Notes: generated by a model not told the origin, from the sequence alone. A stretch of 64,000 nt of DNA from Trabulsiella guamensis ATCC 49490 (GCF_000734965.1 NZ_JMTB01000043.1:86988-150987); one strand, 5' to 3'; counted from the stretch's first letter, positions 19,642 to 30,006 are shown. Numbers and translations are program-made.

Positions 19642-20076
19642 CTATTTCCACACGGGATTTTTCGCAACGGCATAACGTCCTGCGCCTAAAAACGCCACCG
19701 CCAGCGCGCCAATGAAGAAATAGACCAGGCTTTCAATCGCCCACGCCCCGACCTTGTCCAGCGCGAAGGTCTCTCCCATTCCGACCATCAACCATGCCAC
19801 GATCATCGTCAGCGCCAGCACCAGCGCCGCCGGACGTGTCAGCACGCCGAGAATAATCAGCACCGGCGCGACTACTTCGCCAATCAATACGCCATAGGCA
19901 ATAAACCCCGGTAATCCTTTGGCCACCAGCATGCCGCTGATACCCGCAACGCCGCCAAATAACTTATGTAAGCCGTGAAACAGCATCAGCCCACCCACGG
20001 CAAGTCGTAACAAGAGTTTACCGAAATCGTCGCACGCGAGTCTTTTATTAACAGCGAGTAATAATGATTCAGCCAT
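19642..20076 (-). CDS. DoxX family inner-membrane protein
   Basis: 144 residues with about four hydrophobic helices. Typical DoxX features are FGKLLLRLAVGGLMLFHGLHKLFGG near residues 18-42 (motif LRLAVGGLMLFHGLHKL) and GEVVAPVLIILGVLTRPAAL. DoxX proteins are linked to thiol stress, sulfur oxidation and respiratory-type membrane complexes; the role here is unknown. It lies between hcr and poxB, which are adjacent in E. coli K-12, so it is an accessory gene at this site. It is convergent with hcr and divergent from poxB. Confidence 0.85.
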   Translation of the reverse strand: MAESLLLAVNKRLACDDFGKLLLRLAVGGLMLFHGLHKLFGGVAGISGMLVAKGLPGFIAYGVLIGEVVAPVLIILGVLTRPAALVLALTMIVAWLMVGMGETFALDKVGAWAIESLVYFFIGALAVAFLGAGRYAVAKNPVWK

Positions 20077-20229
20077 TTGAAATAATTCCTGTTTTCATTT
20101 GAGGAACTATCAGATTATGCCGAATAATTACGCCTGAAAAGCCCCTTTTAATCGCAGGTATTTACCGGGCAATACCGCGACTTTCTTCTAAGCTTGTAAG
20201 CGTTATCACAAAAACGGAGATGGACAACC

Positions 20230-21948
20230 ATGAAACAAACTGTGGCGGCTTATATTGCAAAAACCCTCGAACAGGCGGGTGTCAAACGTATCTGGGGAGT
20301 CACCGGAGACTCACTGAACGGTCTGAGCGACAGTCTGAACCGAATGGGCACCATTGACTGGATGTCAACACGCCATGAAGAAGTGGCAGCCTTTGCCGCA
20401 GGCGCAGAAGCACAATTAACCGGGGAACTCGCGGTGTGCGCCGGCTCCTGCGGGCCGGGCAACCTACACCTGATCAACGGGCTGTTCGACTGCCACCGTA
20501 ACCACGTTCCGGTACTGGCGATCGCCGCGCATATTCCCTCCAGTGAAATCGGCAGCGGCTATTTTCAGGAGACGCATCCGCAGGAGCTGTTCCGCGAATG
20601 CAGCCACTACTGCGAGCTTGTATCTAACCCGGAACAAATCCCCCAGGTGCTGGCCGTTGCGATGCGCCAGGCGGTGCTGAAACGCGGCGTATCGGTGGTC
20701 GTGTTACCCGGCGATGTCGCCCTGAAACCAGCCCCGGAAACTGCCAGTTCTCACTGGTATCACGCGCCGCACCCCATCGTGACGCCTGCCGAAGAAGAGC
20801 TGAGAAAACTGGCGCAGTTGCTGCGCTACTCAAGCAATATCGCCCTGATGTGCGGCAGCGGCTGTGCGGCCGCGCATAACGAGCTGGTCGAGTTTGCTGC
20901 GAAATTGAAAGCGCCGATTGTCCACGCCCTGCGCGGAAAAGAACACGTCGAGTACGACAACCCGTACGACGTCGGTATGACCGGGCTGATCGGCTTTTCG
21001 TCTGGCTTCCACACCATGATGAACGCCGACACGCTGGTGCTGCTCGGCACCCAGTTCCCGTACCGTGCTTTCTACCCGACCGATGCCAAAATTATTCAGA
21101 TCGATATCAACCCCGCCAGCATTGGCGCGCACAGCAAAGTCGATATGGCGCTGGTGGGCGATATCAAATCCACACTGACCGCGCTGCTGCCCTTTGTAGA
21201 AGAAAAGACCGACCGCAAGTTCCTTGATAAAGCGCTGGAGCACTACCGCGACGCACGCAAAGGGCTGGACGATCTGGCTAAACCGAGCGACAAAGCCATT
21301 CACCCACAGTATCTGGCGCAGCAAATCAGCCAGCTCGCCGATGACGATGCCATCTTCACCTGCGACGTTGGCACGCCTACCGTCTGGGCGGCACGCTATC
21401 TGAAGATGAACGGCAAGCGTCGCCTGATTGGTTCGTTTAATCACGGATCGATGGCTAACGCCATGCCGCAGGCGTTAGGTGTCAAAGCCACCGATCCCAG
21501 CCGCCAGGTGATAGCGATGTGCGGCGACGGCGGTTTCAGTATGCTGATGGGGGATTTTCTGTCGGTAGTGCAAATGAAACTGCCGGTGAAAATCATCGTC
21601 TTTAACAACAGTGTGCTCGGCTTTGTGGCGATGGAAATGAAAGCAGGCGGCTATCTGACTGATGGTACCGAGTTGCACGACACCAATTTTGCCCGCATCG
21701 CCGAAGCCTGTGGCATTACCGGCATTCGGGTTGAGAAAGCCGCAGATGTCAATGACGCGCTCCAGCGCGCTTTCAGCATCGACGGCCCGGTGCTGGTGGA
21801 TGTCGTCGTCGCGAAAGAAGAGCTGGCGATCCCACCACAGATAAAACTTGAACAGGCCAAAGGGTTCAGTCTGTATATGTTGCGCGCCATCATCAGCGGA
21901 CGCGGTGATGAAGTGATCGAACTGGCGAAAACCAACTGGCTCAGGTAA
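20230..21948 (+). CDS. poxB: Pyruvate dehydrogenase (quinone) / pyruvate oxidase
   Basis: Peripheral membrane flavoenzyme that converts pyruvate to acetate and CO2 and passes electrons to ubiquinone, mainly in stationary phase under RpoS control in E. coli. 572 residues. The ThDP glutamate is in [16 protein letters not shown], and the ThDP/Mg site [15 protein letters not shown] carries the GDG-x-N-like motif. The C-terminal lipid-binding segment ends in [18 protein letters not shown]. Ribosome site GGAGATGG precedes the ATG. ltaE and ybjT follow closely, matching the E. coli poxB-ltaE-ybjT operon. Confidence 0.97.
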   Translation: MKQTVAAYIAKTLEQAGVKRIWGVTGDSLNGLSDSLNRMGTIDWMSTRHEEVAAFAAGAEAQLTGELAVCAGSCGPGNLHLINGLFDCHRNHVPVLAIAAHIPSSEIGSGYFQETHPQELFRECSHYCELVSNPEQIPQVLAVAMRQAVLKRGVSVVVLPGDVALKPAPETASSHWYHAPHPIVTPAEEELRKLAQLLRYSSNIALMCGSGCAAAHNELVEFAAKLKAPIVHALRGKEHVEYDNPYDVGMTGLIGFSSGFHTMMNADTLVLLGTQFPYRAFYPTDAKIIQIDINPASIGAHSKVDMALVGDIKSTLTALLPFVEEKTDRKFLDKALEHYRDARKGLDDLAKPSDKAIHPQYLAQQISQLADDDAIFTCDVGTPTVWAARYLKMNGKRRLIGSFNHGSMANAMPQALGVKATDPSRQVIAMCGDGGFSMLMGDFLSVVQMKLPVKIIVFNNSVLGFVAMEMKAGGYLTDGTELHDTNFARIAEACGITGIRVEKAADVNDALQRAFSIDGPVLVDVVVAKEELAIPPQIKLEQAKGFSLYMLRAIISGRGDEVIELAKTNWLR

Positions 21949-21986
21949 AAATGGTGGCATTACCCTGTATCTGATAAGGAAATGCC

Positions 21987-22988
21987 GTGATTGATCTACG
22001 TAGTGATACCGTCACCCGTCCGGGACGCGCCATGCTGGAAGCTATGATGACCGCCCCGGTTGGGGATGACGTTTATGGTGACGACCCTACCGTCAACGAA
22101 CTACAGCGCTACGCCGCCGAACTGGGCGGAAAAGAGGCGGCGCTGTTTTTACCCACCGGCACCCAGGCTAATCTCGTGGCATTGCTGAGCCATTGCGAAC
22201 GCGGCGAAGAGTATATTGTCGGCCAGGTGGCACATAACTATCTCTATGAAGCAGGTGGTGCTGCCGTGCTGGGCAGCATCCAACCACAGCCGATTGACGC
22301 CGCACCGGACGGCACATTACCGCTCGACAAAGTGGCGGCGAAAATTAAAGCCGATGATATTCACTTTGCCCGTACGCGCCTGCTGAGTCTGGAAAACACC
22401 CACAACGGCAAAGTGCTGCCACGTGAATACCTGAAACAGGCGTGGGAATTTACCCGCGAGCGCGGACTATCCCTGCACGTCGACGGCGCGCGGATCTTTA
22501 ACGCCGTAGTGGATTACGGCTGCGAACTGCGCGAGGTGACGCAATACTGTGACTCCTTCACCATCTGCCTGTCGAAAGGGCTGGGCACGCCGGTCGGTTC
22601 ACTGCTGGTCGGCAGCGCAGACTACATCAAACGGGCGACGCGCTGGCGCAAAATGGCGGGCGGCGGTATGCGTCAGGCCGGGATCCTGGCAGCCGCCGGG
22701 CTGTATGCACTGAAAAACAACGTGCAGCGACTGCAGCAGGATCACGACAACGCCGCCTGGATGGCTACGCAGTTGCGTGAAATGGGTGTCGACGTCATGC
22801 GCCACGATACTAACATGCTGTTTGTTCGTGTCGGCGACACGCATGCTGCCGCACTGGGCGAGTTTATGCGTGAGCGCGGCGTGCTGATCAACGCGGCGCC
22901 CGCCCTGCGGCTGGTGACGCATCTCGACGTCAGCCGCGAACAGCTGGCGCAGGTGGTCAGCCACTGGCAGGCCTTTTTGCAGCGTTAA
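21987..22988 (+). CDS. ltaE: Low-specificity L-threonine aldolase
   Basis: PLP enzyme that cleaves L-threonine and L-allo-threonine to glycine and acetaldehyde. 333 residues, as in E. coli, starting at GTG (21987) with ATAAGGA upstream; the encoded start is MIDLRSDTVTRP. The PLP-binding lysine is in TICLSKGLGTPVGS. GDDVYGDDPTVNEL and LHVDGARIFNA are further family blocks. It is the second gene of the poxB-ltaE-ybjT unit. Confidence 0.96.
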   Translation: MIDLRSDTVTRPGRAMLEAMMTAPVGDDVYGDDPTVNELQRYAAELGGKEAALFLPTGTQANLVALLSHCERGEEYIVGQVAHNYLYEAGGAAVLGSIQPQPIDAAPDGTLPLDKVAAKIKADDIHFARTRLLSLENTHNGKVLPREYLKQAWEFTRERGLSLHVDGARIFNAVVDYGCELREVTQYCDSFTICLSKGLGTPVGSLLVGSADYIKRATRWRKMAGGGMRQAGILAAAGLYALKNNVQRLQQDHDNAAWMATQLREMGVDVMRHDTNMLFVRVGDTHAAALGEFMRERGVLINAAPALRLVTHLDVSREQLAQVVSHWQAFLQR

Positions 22989-23000
22989 GGAGTGACGTCC

Positions 23001-24443
23001 GTGTCGCAATCCATTCTGGTGCTCGGCGCCAGCGGCTATATCGGCCAACATCTGGTGACTGAGCTCAGCCAGCGCGGCTATACCGTGCGGGCGGCGGCAC
23101 GTCGTATTGAACGGCTGGAGAAGCAACAACTGCCTGGCGTCAGTTGCCATCAGGTCGATCTCATCTGGCCACAAAACCTTCCCGACCTGTTAAACGGCGT
23201 GGAAACGCTTTATTACCTGGTGCACGGCATGGGCGAAGGGGGCGACTTTGTCGCCCATGAACGGCAGGTGGCGCTGAACGTGCGTGATGCGCTGCGAGAA
23301 ACGCCGGTGAAGCAAATCATTTTTCTCAGCTCGCTGCAGGCGCCGGAAAGTCAGCAGTCGGATCACCTGCGCGCCCGGCAAATCACCGCAGATGTGCTGC
23401 GTGACGCTGGCTGTCCGGTGACCGAACTGCGCGCCGGGATCATCGTCGGCGCAGGCTCTGCCGCGTTCGAGGTAATGCGCGATATGGTGTACAACCTGCC
23501 GGTGCTGACGCCGCCGCGCTGGGTACGTTCGCGAACCACACCGATCGCACTGGAAAACCTGCTGTTCTATCTGGTGGAACTGTTAAACCACCCCACCCCG
23601 GAGCACCGCATTTTTGAAGCCGCCGGGCCGGACGTACTGAGCTATCAGCAGCAGTTTGAACATTTCATGCAGGTCAGCGGCCGTCACCGGTTGCTGATCC
23701 CCATTCCCTTCCCCACTCGTTGGGTATCGGTGTGGTTCCTCAATGTGATTACCTCCGTGCCGCCAACCACCGCCAAAGCGCTGATTCAGGGCCTGAAGCA
23801 TGATCTGTTAGCCGATGACGCTGCACTGCGCGCCCTCATTCCACAGCCACTGATCCGCTTTGACGACGCAGTGCGCCGCACGCTGAAGGAAGAAGAGAAA
23901 CTGGTGAACTCCAGCGACTGGGGTTACGACCCGCAGGCATTTGCCCGCTGGCGCCCGGAATATGGCTATTACGCCAAACAGGCGGGCTGCACTGTGCAGA
24001 CCTCCGCCAGCCTCAGCGCATTGTGGGAGGTGATCAACCGTATCGGCGGCAAAGAGGGCTACTTTTTTGGCAATATTCTGTGGAAAATCCGCGCCAGTCT
24101 GGATCTGCTGGTCGGCCACAAGCTGGCAAAAGGCCGCCCTTCTCATCAGTATCTGCAAACCGGCGATGCGGTGGACAGCTGGAAAGTGATTATCGTCGAA
24201 CCGGAAAAGCAACTGACGCTGCTGTTTGGCATGAAAGCGCCAGGGCTTGGCCGCCTCAGTTTTACGCTTTGTGATAAGGGCTCACATCGTGAGCTGGACG
24301 TTCGTGCCTGGTGGCACCCGCATGGCATGCCGGGGCTGTTTTACTGGCTGCTGATGATCCCCGCACATCTGTTCATTTTCAGGGGTATGGCGCGGTCAAT
24401 TGCACGTTTTGCAGAACAAATCACAGTCAACATCTTAAAATAG
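23001..24443 (+). CDS. ybjT: NAD(P)-binding SDR-family protein YbjT
   Basis: About 480 residues. The N-terminal Rossmann domain has [10 protein letters not shown]. The C-terminal half is of the SRPBCC-like type found in this family ([17 protein letters not shown]) and ends in a hydrophobic segment ([15 protein letters not shown]) that may contact the membrane. The substrate is unknown. Start choice: GTG at 22992 lies only 1-2 bp from the AAGGAG sequence, so the GTG at 23001, with normal spacing, is preferred. It is the third gene after poxB and ltaE. Confidence 0.9.
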   Translation: MSQSILVLGASGYIGQHLVTELSQRGYTVRAAARRIERLEKQQLPGVSCHQVDLIWPQNLPDLLNGVETLYYLVHGMGEGGDFVAHERQVALNVRDALRETPVKQIIFLSSLQAPESQQSDHLRARQITADVLRDAGCPVTELRAGIIVGAGSAAFEVMRDMVYNLPVLTPPRWVRSRTTPIALENLLFYLVELLNHPTPEHRIFEAAGPDVLSYQQQFEHFMQVSGRHRLLIPIPFPTRWVSVWFLNVITSVPPTTAKALIQGLKHDLLADDAALRALIPQPLIRFDDAVRRTLKEEEKLVNSSDWGYDPQAFARWRPEYGYYAKQAGCTVQTSASLSALWEVINRIGGKEGYFFGNILWKIRASLDLLVGHKLAKGRPSHQYLQTGDAVDSWKVIIVEPEKQLTLLFGMKAPGLGRLSFTLCDKGSHRELDVRAWWHPHGMPGLFYWLLMIPAHLFIFRGMARSIARFAEQITVNILK

Positions 24444-24530
24444 CAGCAGTTCTTTCATGTTTCCCATTGCATCCTGCGGGAATTCACGGAAAAATGCGCA
24501 CGAAATTCTTTTTTTATCATGTGGACGGAT

Positions 24531-25544
24531 ATGAAGGTTCTGGTCACCGGCGCCACCAGCGGTTTGGGCCGCAACGCGGTGGAATACCTGCGCAACAAAG
24601 GCATCAGCGTACGCGCCACAGGTCGCAACGAAGCGATGGGCACGCTACTGATGAAAATGGGTGCGGAGTTTGTCCATGCCGACCTTACCGAACTGGTCTC
24701 CTCTCAGGCCAAAGTGATGCTGGCAGGCGTCGACACGCTCTGGCATTGCTCCAGCTTTACCTCCCCCTGGGGGACGCAACAGGCGTTTGATCTCGCTAAC
24801 GTGCGCGCCACCCGCCGTCTGGGCGAATGGGCCGTGGCGTGGGGAGTACGTAATTTTATCCATATCTCTTCCCCGTCGCTCTATTTCGACTATCACCATC
24901 ACCGGGATATTCAGGAAGATTTTCGCCCACACCGCTTTGCCAACGAATTTGCACGCAGTAAGGCCGCCAGCGAAGAGGTCATCCAGATGCTGGCGCAGGC
25001 CAACCCCAACACCCGTTTTACAATTTTGCGCCCGCAGAGCCTGTTCGGCCCCCATGACAAAGTGTTTATTCCCCGTCTGGCGCAAATGATGCACCACTAC
25101 GGCAGCGTGTTGTTGCCACGTGGCGGCGAGGCGCTGGTGGACATGACCTATTACGAAAATGCCGTTCATGCGATGTGGCTGGCGAGCCAGCCGCTGTGCG
25201 ACACACTGCCCTCCGGGCGCGCTTACAACATCACCAACGGCGAACATCGTACGCTGCGCAGCATTGTGCAAAAGCTCATCGACGAGCTGGACATCAAATG
25301 CCGCATCCGCTCGGTGCCTTACCCGATGCTGGACATGATCGCCCGCAGTATGGAGCACTTTGGCAATAAATCCGCCAAAGAACCGGCGCTGACGCACTAC
25401 GGCGTCTCCAAGCTGAATTTTGATTTCACCCTCGACACCACCCGTGCACAAGACGAACTGGGTTACCAGCCGGTGGTCTCCGTGGATGAAGGCATTGTGC
25501 ACACCGCAGCCTGGCTACGCGACCACGGAAAGCTGCACCGCTAG
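24531..25544 (+). CDS. ybjS: NAD-dependent epimerase/dehydratase-like protein YbjS
   Basis: 337-residue extended short-chain dehydrogenase. The nucleotide site [10 protein letters not shown] is at residues 7-16, and the catalytic-type YFDYHHHRD lies near residue 120 with a later Lys ([10 protein letters not shown]). The closest named family is 3-beta-hydroxysteroid dehydrogenase-like, with no substrate known in enterobacteria. The ATG at 24531 gives the E. coli length; the frame opens 12 bp earlier. About 1 kb of accessory sequence follows before amiD. Confidence 0.92.
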   Translation: MKVLVTGATSGLGRNAVEYLRNKGISVRATGRNEAMGTLLMKMGAEFVHADLTELVSSQAKVMLAGVDTLWHCSSFTSPWGTQQAFDLANVRATRRLGEWAVAWGVRNFIHISSPSLYFDYHHHRDIQEDFRPHRFANEFARSKAASEEVIQMLAQANPNTRFTILRPQSLFGPHDKVFIPRLAQMMHHYGSVLLPRGGEALVDMTYYENAVHAMWLASQPLCDTLPSGRAYNITNGEHRTLRSIVQKLIDELDIKCRIRSVPYPMLDMIARSMEHFGNKSAKEPALTHYGVSKLNFDFTLDTTRAQDELGYQPVVSVDEGIVHTAAWLRDHGKLHR

Positions 25545-25579
25545 CGCCCGGCGGCACTCCGTTTGCACGGGCCTGGGCG

Positions 25580-25819
25580 TTACGCCTGACAAAATCTCGG
25601 GGCTTTTAATTCTCCGGCCATGAATCCCACAACATCATGCAGCAACCCGCGCAACGGAATCTGCACCTGTTCATTTTTTGGCAACAGTATCAGTGCCTGA
25701 TTCAGCGCCCGGCAATAGTCACACTGTGTCGCTGAATCAGCATGTTCGGCAAGATCGATAAAGTCAGGATGACGGACGGTGAGTTCGCTATAGATCAGCG
25801 GAGTGAAAGGTTTTGTCAT
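25580..25819 (-). CDS. Hypothetical small protein (79 aa)
   Basis: A short minus-strand ORF between ybjS and amiD, where E. coli has no gene. From MTKPFTPLIYSEL it encodes 79 residues; the frame is open to 25873 with alternative starts at MWNIPM and upstream. It contains a CDYC pair and no signal peptide or membrane segment. No family is recognised. A perfect 8-bp dyad (25849-25882, CCACCGCC / GGCGGTGG) lies just upstream of its start. It could be a real accessory gene or chance; there is no strong ribosome site. Confidence 0.4.
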   Translation of the reverse strand: MTKPFTPLIYSELTVRHPDFIDLAEHADSATQCDYCRALNQALILLPKNEQVQIPLRGLLHDVVGFMAGELKAPRFCQA

Positions 25820-26258
25820 TGGTATATTCCACATGCAAAGTGAATAAACCACCGCCGGAAACGCCAGGTTCACTGGCGGTGGATGAGCCGGAATTGGCGT
25901 ACCAGTGCATGTGATAACTGGCGCTTCTTACGAAGCTCCCGGTCATCCACCATAAACGTGAGGGAGTATACCCTGCACTTTCAAACAGATGAAGTGACCC
26001 ACGGAAAATAGAGATTTACCGTCACATACATTTCAGGACGCCAATCCTGACACCTGATATTGCAGGTGCGCGACGATAATACCACTGTCGTTATACCCAG
26101 CTATCGCTAAAGATAAATTCTGGAAAGCGGCTCGCAATTTTTTATAGCGGATTGTTAAATATAAGAAAAACGCTTTTCGGTGTTCTGCATGGCTGCACAA
26201 TTGCCGATGTGCGGATGGTCCGGCTGAAAATTGCCGACGCGTTTCCGTAAGGCCGGGG
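25820..26258. other. Gene-free accessory stretch upstream of the folded element
   Basis: About 440 bp with no convincing ORF. It includes the hairpin at 25849-25882 and a small dyad GCTTC-TTAC-GAAGC near 25922-25939. The stretch 26090-26180 is AT-rich. No integrase, transposase or attachment-site repeat is seen. Confidence 0.5.
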
Positions 26259-26463
26259 AAGCCCACAGGGATGTGGGCTTAGGGCGCGCTTTACAGGGAT
26301 GTTACCTCGCGCCCGACCCGATAGCCTGGAGGAATAAGCGGAGGGTACCGCGAAGCGGCAATTTTCCTGCCGGGAGCCGGGATTGTTAAGGGCGTGGCGG
26401 AGAACGCCCTTAACACGTTCACGGGCGCAGACCTGCCAGAGGAATGGTGAACTTGAGGTGAAC
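26259..26463. ncRNA. Highly structured non-coding element next to amiD (unidentified)
   Basis: Successive perfect stems: AAGCCCACA / TGTGGGCTT (26259-26280), GGGCGCG / CGCGCCC (26282-26314), CCGC-GAA-GCGG (26348-26358) and a 12-bp stem TGTTAAGGGCGT / ACGCCCTTAACA (26384-26415). GTTCAC at 26417 can pair with either of two GTGAAC copies (26447, 26458). The 10-mer ACAGGGATGT occurs twice, in the loop of stem 1 and the loop of stem 2. Overlapping ORFs are short and unconvincing. It could be a structured RNA or a non-autonomous mobile element; the strand is not known. Confidence 0.45.
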
Positions 26464-26511
26464 GGAACCCTGTGCTCAGCGTCACATATGCCGTTAAGCT
26501 TCGCGAAAATC

Positions 26512-27336
26512 TCACCCCTGCCCGTACTTTTCTAACAGCGCGTCGGCAATTGCCTGCGTTTCGGCGTCCGCCACACCGTCCCAGCGGGCCGGGCGGAAAT
26601 GCATCTGGAACGCCATAATTACCCGCTTCTGCTGCGCGTCGGTCATGTCCGGCGTCACCTCATACCCGTAACGGGAAAGCAGATCAAGCAGCGAAGCGGT
26701 CTCTACCGGCTCGTACGGCGCACGACCATTGAGATAAAACGCCACGCGGGCAGCATCCGGCCAGGCACCGATGCCCTGTTGCGCCAGTTGCTGCCAGGGG
26801 AACAGCGGCCCGGGATCATCCTTACGCTGCGGCGCCACGTCGGCGTGCGCCACCACATTCTGCGGTGCGATGTCATAGCGAGCGATAATGTCTTTCGCCA
26901 GCGGGATTAGCGCGCTGATTTGCCCCGGCGCAAACGGTGTGAAATGTTTTATTCCGCCCGTTTTCTGCCAGCCACGGTTTTCCAGCTCAATGCCAATGGA
27001 CGTGTCATTGATGCGCGTTGCGCCTCGCCAGAAACTGATCCCCGCATGCCAGGCCAGTTTGTCTTCCGGCACCAGTTGCCAGATACGCGGTTTACCGCGA
27101 TGCATGGGCGGATCTTGTGGGATCAAATAATGGGCGCTGACGTGTTTATCGGTCAGCGTTGCCAGCGAGACGTCAAAATCATCCGCAGTGTAATGGATCA
27201 CCAGCACCTTGATGCGCGGCAGAGCGACCTGCGCAGGATGACGGGTATCCAGCTGATACCCGTCTTTGTTAACAATACCCTGCTCACCAGCACAACCCGC
27301 AAGCAGCACAGACAGCAGCAGTAAAAGACGTTTCAT
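26512..27336 (-). CDS. amiD: N-acetylmuramoyl-L-alanine amidase AmiD (outer-membrane lipoprotein)
   Basis: Zinc amidase that cleaves the MurNAc-L-Ala bond in peptidoglycan and anhydro-muropeptides, anchored to the inner face of the outer membrane. 274 residues with a lipoprotein signal ending in the lipobox LLAGC. The amidase_2 domain has zinc-ligand segments [10 protein letters not shown] and [13 protein letters not shown], and a C-terminal peptidoglycan-binding domain ([10 protein letters not shown]) follows. Its ATG overlaps the ybjQ stop by 4 bp, so ybjQ-amiD is a two-gene operon. Confidence 0.95.
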   Translation of the reverse strand: MKRLLLLLSVLLAGCAGEQGIVNKDGYQLDTRHPAQVALPRIKVLVIHYTADDFDVSLATLTDKHVSAHYLIPQDPPMHRGKPRIWQLVPEDKLAWHAGISFWRGATRINDTSIGIELENRGWQKTGGIKHFTPFAPGQISALIPLAKDIIARYDIAPQNVVAHADVAPQRKDDPGPLFPWQQLAQQGIGAWPDAARVAFYLNGRAPYEPVETASLLDLLSRYGYEVTPDMTDAQQKRVIMAFQMHFRPARWDGVADAETQAIADALLEKYGQG

Positions 27337-27656
27337 CGGCGGGTTTTGACTGCCGTCCCGCTGACGCTCACCATCAGCATACTGCCGTTCTGACCCACGG
27401 TTTCGTAATCGATATCAATACCGACGATTGCATCTGCGCCCATCGATTTTGCCTGATCGCCCATCTCTTCGAAGGCGATTTCCCGCGCTTTACGCAGCTC
27501 TTTTTCGTACGAGCCGGAGCGCCCGCCGACAATGTCGCGAATGCCTGCAAAGAAGTCACGGAAGATATTGGCGCCAAGGATGGCCTCGCCGGTGACCACG
27601 CCGCAGTATTCGACGATGGTTTGCCCTTCCAGGGTTGGGGTCGTTGAGAATTGCAT
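27333..27656 (-). CDS. ybjQ: UPF0145 family protein YbjQ
   Basis: 107 residues, the E. coli length. Members form a compact pentameric or higher fold, but no biochemical activity is established. Conserved blocks are [19 protein letters not shown] and [13 protein letters not shown]. First gene of ybjQ-amiD and divergent from ybjP. The 114-bp ybjQ-ybjP interval must hold both promoters. Confidence 0.93.
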   Translation of the reverse strand: MQFSTTPTLEGQTIVEYCGVVTGEAILGANIFRDFFAGIRDIVGGRSGSYEKELRKAREIAFEEMGDQAKSMGADAIVGIDIDYETVGQNGSMLMVSVSGTAVKTRR

Positions 27657-27770
27657 TTCCAGGCTCCTTTGTTTAGGTTCAATGCGTTAGCTCAGATACG
27701 CAAACGCATTATCGGATCGATACGCTATGCTTGAAAAGATATTTACACATTAGTTTATAAGGAAATCCTG

Positions 27771-28286
27771 ATGCGCTATACAAAACTCGCTCTTCTGGTT
27801 CCCGGCGCGCTGCTGCTCAGCGCCTGCACTACCGTCACACCAGCATTTAAGGATATTGGCACCCGCAGCGGCCCGTGTGTTGACGGCGGACCGGACGCGG
27901 TAGCCCAACAATTTTACGACTATCGCATTCAGCACAAAAATAATGACCTGACGGGCCTGCGTCCATACCTCAGTGACAGTCTGGCAAAATTGCTGAATGA
28001 TGCCAGCCGTAATCCTGATGATCGCGCCATCATGCAGTCCGATCTCTTCTCCAGCCGCACCACACTGCCGGAAAGTGCTGATGTCGCCAGTGCATCAACG
28101 ATTCCGAATACCGATGCCCGAAACATTCCGCTGCGCGTCGAACTGAAACAGGGAACACAACGCTGGCAGGATGAGGTGCTGATGATTCGCGAAGGCCAGT
28201 GCTGGGCCGTGGATGATGTACGCTATCTTGGCACCAATGCCCATGCGCCCGCCGGTACGCTGCGTCAGGTACTGGAAAAACGTTAA
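27771..28286 (+). CDS. ybjP: Putative lipoprotein YbjP
   Basis: 171 residues with a lipoprotein signal peptide (lipobox LLSAC at about residues 15-19). The following residues (TTVTP) do not carry Asp at +2, so outer-membrane sorting is expected. The mature part resembles DUF3828/NTF2-like small domains. Two cysteines (CVDGG and GQCWAV) could form a disulfide in the periplasm. It lies upstream of the art operon, as in E. coli. The ATG is preceded by AAGGAAATCCTG. Confidence 0.9.
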   Translation: MRYTKLALLVPGALLLSACTTVTPAFKDIGTRSGPCVDGGPDAVAQQFYDYRIQHKNNDLTGLRPYLSDSLAKLLNDASRNPDDRAIMQSDLFSSRTTLPESADVASASTIPNTDARNIPLRVELKQGTQRWQDEVLMIREGQCWAVDDVRYLGTNAHAPAGTLRQVLEKR

Positions 28287-28328
28287 TTATGCCAGGTGCC
28301 GCCGCGCGTTAGATGATAACCCCGATAA

Positions 28329-28361
28329 AATGTCTGGCATTCCGTGATGAATGCCGACATT
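28329..28361. terminator. Hairpin after ybjP (weak terminator or REP-like)
   Basis: AATGTCTGGCATT / AATGCCGACATT with one mismatch and an 8-nt loop, followed by TTCTG rather than a clean T-run. It sits between ybjP and the artP promoter. Confidence 0.5.
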
Positions 28362-28435
28362 TCTGCCTTCCGCCCTTCTCAATCGCTATTTTGTGCTAAG
28401 TTTAGTAAGTAATGTGGTTTATATTTAAGTTTTAA

Positions 28436-28462
28436 CGCATAAATATTGCATAACTATTCTGT
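28436..28462 (+). promoter_or_regulatory. Putative ArgR operator (ARG box) upstream of artP
   Basis: TGCAT-AACT-ATTCT at 28447-28460 matches the ARG-box consensus TGAAT-N4-ATTCA at 8 of the 10 specified positions. A poorer overlapping match lies at 28436-28449. ArgR with arginine represses artP in E. coli. Confidence 0.55.
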
Positions 28463-28519
28463 GAACGTTACTATTTCCGGCCTCAATGTCTGCCCTTTCT
28501 GTAAGCATGAAGAGTATCG

Positions 28520-29248
28520 ATGAGTATTAAATTAGACGGCATTAATTGCTTCTATGGCGCACATCAGGCGCTTTTTGACATTACGCTGGAGTGTCAACAG
28601 GGTGAAACTCTGGTACTGCTTGGCCCAAGCGGTGCAGGCAAGAGCTCTTTGCTACGCGTACTTAACCTTCTGGAGATGCCGCGTTCCGGCAAACTGTCCA
28701 TTGAAGGCAACCATTTCGATTTTGCGAAAACCCCGTCCGACAAGGCTATCCGTGATTTACGGCAGAACGTCGGCATGGTGTTTCAGCAATACAACCTGTG
28801 GCCACATCTGACCGTGCTGCAAAACCTGATTGAGGCGCCCTGTCGTGTGCTGGGGCTGAGTAAAGATCAGGCGCGTGAACGGGCGGATAAGCTGCTGGAA
28901 CGTCTGCGCCTTACGCCCTATGTCGATCGTTATCCGCTGCACCTCTCCGGCGGTCAGCAGCAGCGTGTGGCAATTGCCCGTGCGCTGATGATGGAGCCGC
29001 AGGTGCTGCTGTTTGACGAACCGACCGCGGCACTGGACCCGGAAATTACCGCGCAAATCGTCAGTATCATCCGCGAGCTGGCGCAAACTAAAATTACTCA
29101 GGTGATCGTCACCCATGAAGTGGAAGTGGCGCGTAAAACCGCCAGCCGGGTGGTCTATATGGAAAACGGTCATATCATCGAGCAAGGGGATGCGAGCTGT
29201 TTCGCGGAACCAAAGACCGATGCCTTTAAAAACTACCTTTCTCACTAA
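28520..29248 (+). CDS. artP: Arginine ABC transporter ATP-binding protein ArtP
   Basis: ATPase of the periplasmic-binding-protein-dependent arginine importer. 242 residues with Walker [11 protein letters not shown]-loop [10 protein letters not shown], signature [15 protein letters not shown], Walker [13 protein letters not shown] and switch His VTHE. It is the first gene of artPIQM. artI starts 19 bp after its stop. A putative ArgR site lies about 60 bp upstream. Confidence 0.97.
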   Translation: MSIKLDGINCFYGAHQALFDITLECQQGETLVLLGPSGAGKSSLLRVLNLLEMPRSGKLSIEGNHFDFAKTPSDKAIRDLRQNVGMVFQQYNLWPHLTVLQNLIEAPCRVLGLSKDQARERADKLLERLRLTPYVDRYPLHLSGGQQQRVAIARALMMEPQVLLFDEPTAALDPEITAQIVSIIRELAQTKITQVIVTHEVEVARKTASRVVYMENGHIIEQGDASCFAEPKTDAFKNYLSH

Positions 29249-29267
29249 AGTTTTCGGGACAATGACA

Positions 29268-29999
29268 ATGAAAAAAGTACTGATTGCCGCGCTGCTTGCC
29301 AGCGTCAGCCTGTCTGCAACAGCTGCTCAGACGATTCGTTTCGCGACGGAAGCCTCTTATCCTCCGTTTGAATCGATTGATGCGAACAACAAGATTGTCG
29401 GTTTTGATGTGGATCTGGCGAATGCGCTGTGTAAAGAGATCGACGCCACCTGTACCTTTACCAACCAGGCGTTCGACAGCCTGATCCCGAGCCTGAAATT
29501 CCGCCGTATCGACGCCGTCATGGCCGGTATGGACATCACCCCGGAACGTGAAAAACAGGTGCTGTTCACCACGCCGTACTATGACAACTCTGCGCTGTTC
29601 ATCGGTCAGCAGGGTAAATTCACCAGCATCGATCAACTGAAAGGCAAGAAAGTAGGCGTGCAAAACGGCACCACGCACCAGAAATTCATCATGGATAAAC
29701 ATGCGGAAATCACCACCGTGCCTTACGACAGTTACCAGAATGCGAAACTGGATCTGCAAAACGGTCGTATTGATGCAGTATTCGGCGATACCGCTGTGGT
29801 AACCGAGTGGCTGAAAGCGAACCCGAAACTGGCCGCGGTTGGCGACAAAGTGACGGATAAAGACTACTTCGGCACCGGCCTCGGCATCGCTGTGCGCCAG
29901 GGCAATACTGACCTGCAGCAGAAATTTAACGCTGCGCTGGAAAAAGTGAAAAAAGATGGGACGTACGAAACCATCTATAACAAATGGTTTCAGAAGTAA
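29268..29999 (+). CDS. artI: Arginine ABC transporter periplasmic binding protein ArtI
   Basis: Solute-binding protein with an N-terminal signal peptide (MKKVLIAALLASVSLSATAA, cleavage after SATAA). 243 residues, class SBP_bac_3, with ATEASYPPFESI and GMDITPEREKQV blocks. An in-frame ATG lies 6 bp upstream, but MKKV gives the family length. It is close to ArtJ encoded 2.3 kb downstream (an ancient duplication). artQ follows after 7 bp. Confidence 0.95.
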   Translation: MKKVLIAALLASVSLSATAAQTIRFATEASYPPFESIDANNKIVGFDVDLANALCKEIDATCTFTNQAFDSLIPSLKFRRIDAVMAGMDITPEREKQVLFTTPYYDNSALFIGQQGKFTSIDQLKGKKVGVQNGTTHQKFIMDKHAEITTVPYDSYQNAKLDLQNGRIDAVFGDTAVVTEWLKANPKLAAVGDKVTDKDYFGTGLGIAVRQGNTDLQQKFNAALEKVKKDGTYETIYNKWFQK

Positions 30000-30006
30000 T
30001 TCCTGA

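Noticed and set aside
26291..26515. 74-aa minus-strand ORF over the folded element as a protein gene
   Set aside because: It coincides with the inverted repeats and overlaps the amiD end; the RNA or DNA structure explains the conservation better and there is no good ribosome site.
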